Below are positions 61,114 to 64,000 of a stretch of DNA of 64,000 nt, piece after piece. The first letter of the stretch is position 1. Each line of letters starts with the position of its first letter. Source of the stretch: Burkholderia ambifaria AMMD. Its GTDB lineage: Bacteria; Pseudomonadota; Gammaproteobacteria; Burkholderiales; Burkholderiaceae. The notes beneath the pieces are model-generated. The model was not told where the DNA came from, ran no database searches, and saw nothing but the letters and a program-made list of their open reading frames with translations. The DNA lies in contig NC_008391.1 in assembly GCF_000203915.1 (NCBI RefSeq), forward strand, positions 186,001 through 250,000, given 5' to 3'. Made by a program: the position numbers and the translations under genes.

Positions 61114-62118
61114 TCAGATCCGCGCGAGTGCCGCCAGCTCGCCCGCGATGCGCTCGAGCGGCAGGATCGCGCGTGCCGCGCCGAGCGTCGCGGCCGCTTT
61201 CGGCATCCCGTAGACGGCGCTGGTCGCCTCGTCCTGCGCGATCGTGTGGTAGCCCTTCATGCGCAGTGCCTTCAGGCCGATCGCGCCGTCGCGTCCCATG
61301 CCGGTCAGCAGCACGCCGATCACGCGGCCCGGCCAGTGCTCGGTCAGGCTGTTGAAGAACACGTCGACCGACGGCCGGTACGGCGTGGCGGCCGGTTCGC
61401 GCGTGTATTCCAGCGTGCCGGCGCGCGTGATGCGCAGGTGATCGTCGGTCGCCGCGAGCAGCGCGACGCCCGGCTGCGGGCGGTCGCCTTCGCGCGCGAC
61501 GCGCACGGTCAGCGGCGTCTGGCCGTCGAGCCATTGCGCCATCCCTTCGGCGAACGCGCGATCGACGTGCTGGACGATCACGATCGGCGCGCTGAAGTTG
61601 GCCGGCAAGCCGCCGAGGATCGACGCGAGCGCGCCGGGGCCGCCGGCGGACGCGCCGATCGCGATCAGCGGGCCGCCGCTCGCTCGCGTGGTCGTGCCGG
61701 CCGTGCGGACGCCGCCGGGCGCGTCGAGCAGCCGGCCGATCTGGTCGATTTTTGCGAGCAGGAGCCGGGCGGTGTCGCCGGCCGCGCCTTCGCCGAGGCG
61801 GGGCGTGTCGACCGCGTCGAGCGCGCCGGCGCCCATCGCTTCGAACACGCGCCACGCGTTCGCGCCGATGCAGCTCGTCACGATCAGGATCGCGCATGGG
61901 CGGTCGGAGCGCATGATCCGCCGCGTCGCCTCGATCCCGTCGAACTTCGGCATGATCAGGTCCATCAGCACCACGTCGGGCGGTTGCGCGGCGCACATGT
62001 CGACGGCCTGCGCGCCGTCGGTCGCGACCCACAGCACGCGATGCTCGGGCCGGCGCGCGAGCGCACGGCGCATCGCCTCGACGGCAAGCGGGAGGTCGTT
62101 GACGATGCCGATGTTCAC
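61114..62118 (-). CDS. wspF: CheB-like chemoreceptor methylesterase WspF
   Basis: Protein of 334 aa. The receiver (D53 in VLMDLIMPKFDG) is joined to a CheB methylesterase domain with the triad S157 (IGASAGGPGAL), H184 (IVQHVD) and D277 (GMGRDGAIG). The N-terminus MNIGIVNDLPLAVEAMRRAL and VFEAMGAGALDAVDTP match WspF. It demethylates the receptor WspA and is the classic target of loss-of-function mutations that hyperactivate WspR. No wspA-E genes precede it in this window. Confidence 0.9.
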   Translation of the reverse strand: MNIGIVNDLPLAVEAMRRALARRPEHRVLWVATDGAQAVDMCAAQPPDVVLMDLIMPKFDGIEATRRIMRSDRPCAILIVTSCIGANAWRVFEAMGAGALDAVDTPRLGEGAAGDTARLLLAKIDQIGRLLDAPGGVRTAGTTTRASGGPLIAIGASAGGPGALASILGGLPANFSAPIVIVQHVDRAFAEGMAQWLDGQTPLTVRVAREGDRPQPGVALLAATDDHLRITRAGTLEYTREPAATPYRPSVDVFFNSLTEHWPGRVIGVLLTGMGRDGAIGLKALRMKGYHTIAQDEATSAVYGMPKAAATLGAARAILPLERIAGELAALARI

Positions 62119-62508
62119 AAGCGGGATACTCCGGTCGGTTCGTAGTGTTGGAGATGGGCCGGGTTCATGGAAGGCAGTGTCGGGTCGGCGCCGCCGAACG
62201 GTATCGGCGGGCGAACGGCACGGAATTCTTTTCGATTGGCAACGCCCCGCATGCTGTCATGCGGCGCGAGCGGCGGCAATCGAAAAAATTGCGCATTGCG
62301 TCGTTCTGACCCTTTCCTCTAGGGCGGGAGGCCATTTTTTGGCGTCTGTGCGGCGGAAAGACGACGGGGCGCGAGGGCTGGGTGCGGACCGGATCGACGG
62401 CTCGAGAGCGGGCGCGCGTTGTCTACCGCAAGTTTGCAGCTGGTACCGATGCCGACGCAGTGCGCATGCGGCGCGACGCCGCCACGCGCCGAAGACGCGG
62501 CTGCCCCG
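62119..62508. other. Gene-free interval with long hairpin
   Basis: 390 bp between the small gene ending at 62509 and the wspF start at 62118, both on the minus strand. It contains the nested inverted repeat at 62229-62286 described separately and T- or A-rich patches (62229-62232, 62283-62288, 62333-62340). No coding frame is convincing. Confidence 0.5.
62229..62286. repeat. 58-bp nested inverted repeat upstream of wspF
   Basis: TTTTCGATTG (62229-62238) is the perfect inverse of CAATCGAAAA (62277-62286). Inside, CCGCATG (62247-62253) pairs with CATGCGG (62258-62264) around CTGT. The outer arm extends further with one mismatch (AATT...AATT). Position is 111-168 bp before the wspF ATG. It could be an operator, a leader structure or a relic of a small mobile repeat. 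Confidence 0.65.
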
Positions 62509-62733
62509 TCAATGGCTGCGCGCGTACCCCTGGATCAGCGCGCGCATCATCCCTTCGACGGTCGCGTCGAGCAGGTCGGCTTCCTGCTCGGATTCTTCCA
62601 CGAGCGCGGCATAGGCGGTCGCGAGCGTCACACGGTCGACTTCATGGCGTTGTTCCATCAGCGTCACCATCCCGTCCTTCGCCAGATGAGCGGAGAACTC
62701 ACGGCTGCCGATGGTCTGGAATACGTCAATCAT
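62509..62733 (-). CDS. Small conserved-looking hypothetical protein
   Basis: Protein of 74 aa, no membrane segment. Amphipathic helices (SREFSAHLAKDGMVTLMEQRHEVDRV; TLATAYAALVEESEQEADLLDATVEGMMRAL) fill the whole length and may form a helical hairpin. The ATG at 62733 has GGGAGAG upstream. It is on the same strand as wspF but 390 bp away. No family recognised; balanced acidic composition supports it as real. Confidence 0.6.
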   Translation of the reverse strand: MIDVFQTIGSREFSAHLAKDGMVTLMEQRHEVDRVTLATAYAALVEESEQEADLLDATVEGMMRALIQGYARSH

Positions 62734-62921
62734 GGCGGCTCTCCCAACGTTGCCAATGCCTTCCAGTGTAGTCGGCGTGCCGGCGCTCCGCTATGCGCGA
62801 CGGGAGCGCGGCGCGCGGCGCGGGCCGTTCCGAGTCGACATCGCCGTGACCCCGCCGATACATGGCCGCCCCACCGTCGTACCGGTTTCAACGTTTACCC
62901 GAAGCGCCAAATTGTCGACTT

Positions 62922-62933
62922 TTTATCGATAAA
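62922..62933. promoter_or_regulatory. Perfect palindrome upstream of DUF969 gene
   Basis: TTTATCGATAAA is a 12-bp perfect palindrome inside the longer GACTTTTTATCGATAAAGTC. It lies in a short AT-rich region about 93 bp before the ATG at 63026. Likely a regulator-binding site; the regulator is not in the window. Confidence 0.55.
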
Positions 62934-63025
62934 GTCTCGTGCTAGATTTTGCGACCTGAAACCGGTCGAAACCGGGCGGGGCGGCGCATCTTCACGGCGT
63001 CGCGCATTCATCACAAGGAGGAGCA

Positions 63026-63715
63026 ATGCTGGTGCTGATTGGGGTGCCGATCGTCGTGATCGGTTTCGCGCTGCGCTTCAACGCGCTGCTGGTGGTCACG
63101 ATCGCGGGCCTCGCGACGGGGCTGGCGGGCGGGATGAATCTTGTCGACATCGTCAGTGCATTCGGCAAGGCGTTCACGGACAACCGCTACATGGGGCTGA
63201 TCTGGCTGACGCTGCCGGTGATCGCGCTGCTCGAGCGCAATGGCCTGAAGGAGCAGGCGAAGCGAATGATCTCGCGCGTGCAGGCGGCCACCACCGGCCG
63301 CGTGCTGATGCTGTATTTCGTGCTGCGCCAGGCGACCGCCGCGCTCGGCCTCACGTCGCTCGGCGGGCACGCGCAGATGGTGCGGCCGCTGATCGCGCCG
63401 ATGGCCGAGGCCGCCGCCGTCAGCCAGCACGGTGAGCTGCCCGAGTCGGTGCGCCAGCAGATCCGCGCGCACGCATCGGCCGCCGACAACGTCGCCGTGT
63501 TCTTCGGCGAGGACATCTTCATCGCGATCCAGTCGATCCTGCTGATCAAGGGCTTTCTCGAACAGAACGGCATCGCGATCGAGCCGCTGCACCTGTCGGT
63601 CTGGGCGATCCCGACCGCGATCGCCGCGCTGCTGATCCACTGCACGCGGCTCGCGCTGCTCGACCGCCGGCTGTCGCGCAGCTTCGGCGCGTTCGGGCGG
63701 GAGGGCGCGCGATGA
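63026..63715 (+). CDS. DUF969 family inner-membrane protein
   Basis: Protein of 229 aa with about five to six hydrophobic segments and the DUF969 pattern: NALLVVTIAGLATGLAGGMNLVDIVSAFGKAFTDNRYMGLIWLTLPVIALLERNGLKEQA and RQATAALGLTSLGGHAQMVRPLIAPMAEAAA. DUF969 and DUF979 proteins are found as pairs, often near pyrrolidone-carboxylate peptidase, and look like subunits of a transporter. GGAGGAGC precedes the ATG. It overlaps the next gene by ATGA. Confidence 0.88.
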   Translation: MLVLIGVPIVVIGFALRFNALLVVTIAGLATGLAGGMNLVDIVSAFGKAFTDNRYMGLIWLTLPVIALLERNGLKEQAKRMISRVQAATTGRVLMLYFVLRQATAALGLTSLGGHAQMVRPLIAPMAEAAAVSQHGELPESVRQQIRAHASAADNVAVFFGEDIFIAIQSILLIKGFLEQNGIAIEPLHLSVWAIPTAIAALLIHCTRLALLDRRLSRSFGAFGREGAR

Positions 63716-64000
63716 TCGGCCTCGAACCACTCTATACGCTCGCCGGGCTGATGTTCGCCGCGTTCGCGTGCTTCAATTTGATGGACCGCACGAACCCGCG
63801 TCGCGTGTTCAATTTCGCGTTCTGGGCGATCTACGCGCTCACGTTCCTGTTCGGCGCGCTGCTGCCGCACTTCGTGATGGGCTGCCTCGCGATCGCGCTC
63901 GCGCTGATCGCGGGCTCGGGCAAGCTCGGACGCGGCAAGTCGGACGAAGCCGGCGACGCGGCGGCCGCGCGGCGCGACGCGAAGGCGCTGCGCTTCGGCA
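63712..64000 (+). CDS. DUF979 family inner-membrane protein, N-terminal part
   Basis: Partial: the frame begins at ATG 63712 and continues beyond the window edge after about 96 codons. The opening LEPLYTLAGLMFAAFACFNLMDRTNPRRVFNFAFWAIYALTFLFGALLPHFVMG contains two membrane segments and is typical of DUF979. It is translationally coupled to the DUF969 gene (ATGA), with which it presumably forms a membrane complex. Confidence 0.85.
   Translation, partial: MIGLEPLYTLAGLMFAAFACFNLMDRTNPRRVFNFAFWAIYALTFLFGALLPHFVMGCLAIALALIAGSGKLGRGKSDEAGDAAAARRDAKALRFG

Overview
The window reads as a Burkholderia chromosome segment, most likely from the Burkholderia cepacia complex. It has very high GC, strong third-position G/C bias, dense four-base ATGA gene overlaps and many LysR/GntR-controlled catabolic modules. 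The preponderance of accessory metabolism hints at a secondary replicon, but that is inference. I saw no rRNA, tRNA, CRISPR array or replication origin.

Layout: 1-4849 (minus) is a branched-chain-type amino-acid ABC importer (binding protein, LivH, LivM, LivG, LivF) whose last gene is translationally coupled to a DHA2-type MFS exporter cut by the window edge. Divergent from it, 5168-8443 encodes a RidA-family protein, a DadA-like FAD amino-acid dehydrogenase, an Asp/Glu-racemase-fold enzyme and a FadR-type GntR regulator: an amino-acid (probably D-amino-acid) uptake and catabolism locus. Positions 8598-13934 hold a rhamnosyltransferase-like GT2 and then a non-phosphorylative L-rhamnose/L-lyxose pathway: mutarotase, 1-dehydrogenase, lactonase and RhmD dehydratase. 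It also has a DHDPS-family enzyme that looks like 2-keto-3-deoxy-L-arabinonate dehydratase rather than the expected aldolase. This is the most interesting metabolic puzzle here.

13998-27527 is a patchwork: lipoproteins, a NUDIX hydrolase, a nucleobase permease, LysR/SDR, ABM monooxygenase with an iron alcohol dehydrogenase, orphan ABC binding proteins and a TauD/AtsK-type dioxygenase (sulfur scavenging). 28248-38766 is a complete tad/flp pilus operon (Flp pilin, prepilin peptidase, CpaB, secretin, CpaD, CpaE, CpaF, TadB, TadC, TadD, two pseudopilins). A sigma70-like promoter and a strong leader hairpin precede it. A convergent GT87/GtrB-type pair (lipid-linked sugar transfer) abuts its 3' end.

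41387-50927 contains a NinX-like protein, a sulfonate-type binding protein, a LysR/MFS divergent pair split by a TnpB-only IS200/IS605 element, a further LysR and several lipoproteins. 51017-56005 is the valine-catabolic mmsA-mmsB pair with an MHS transporter and a divergent LysR that carries a perfect palindrome in front of it. 57731-62118 is a cyclic-di-GMP node: a GAF-PAS-GGDEF-EAL protein behind a highly structured leader, convergent with a two-gene wspF-wspR unit lacking the rest of the wsp operon. The window ends in a DUF969/DUF979 membrane-protein pair.
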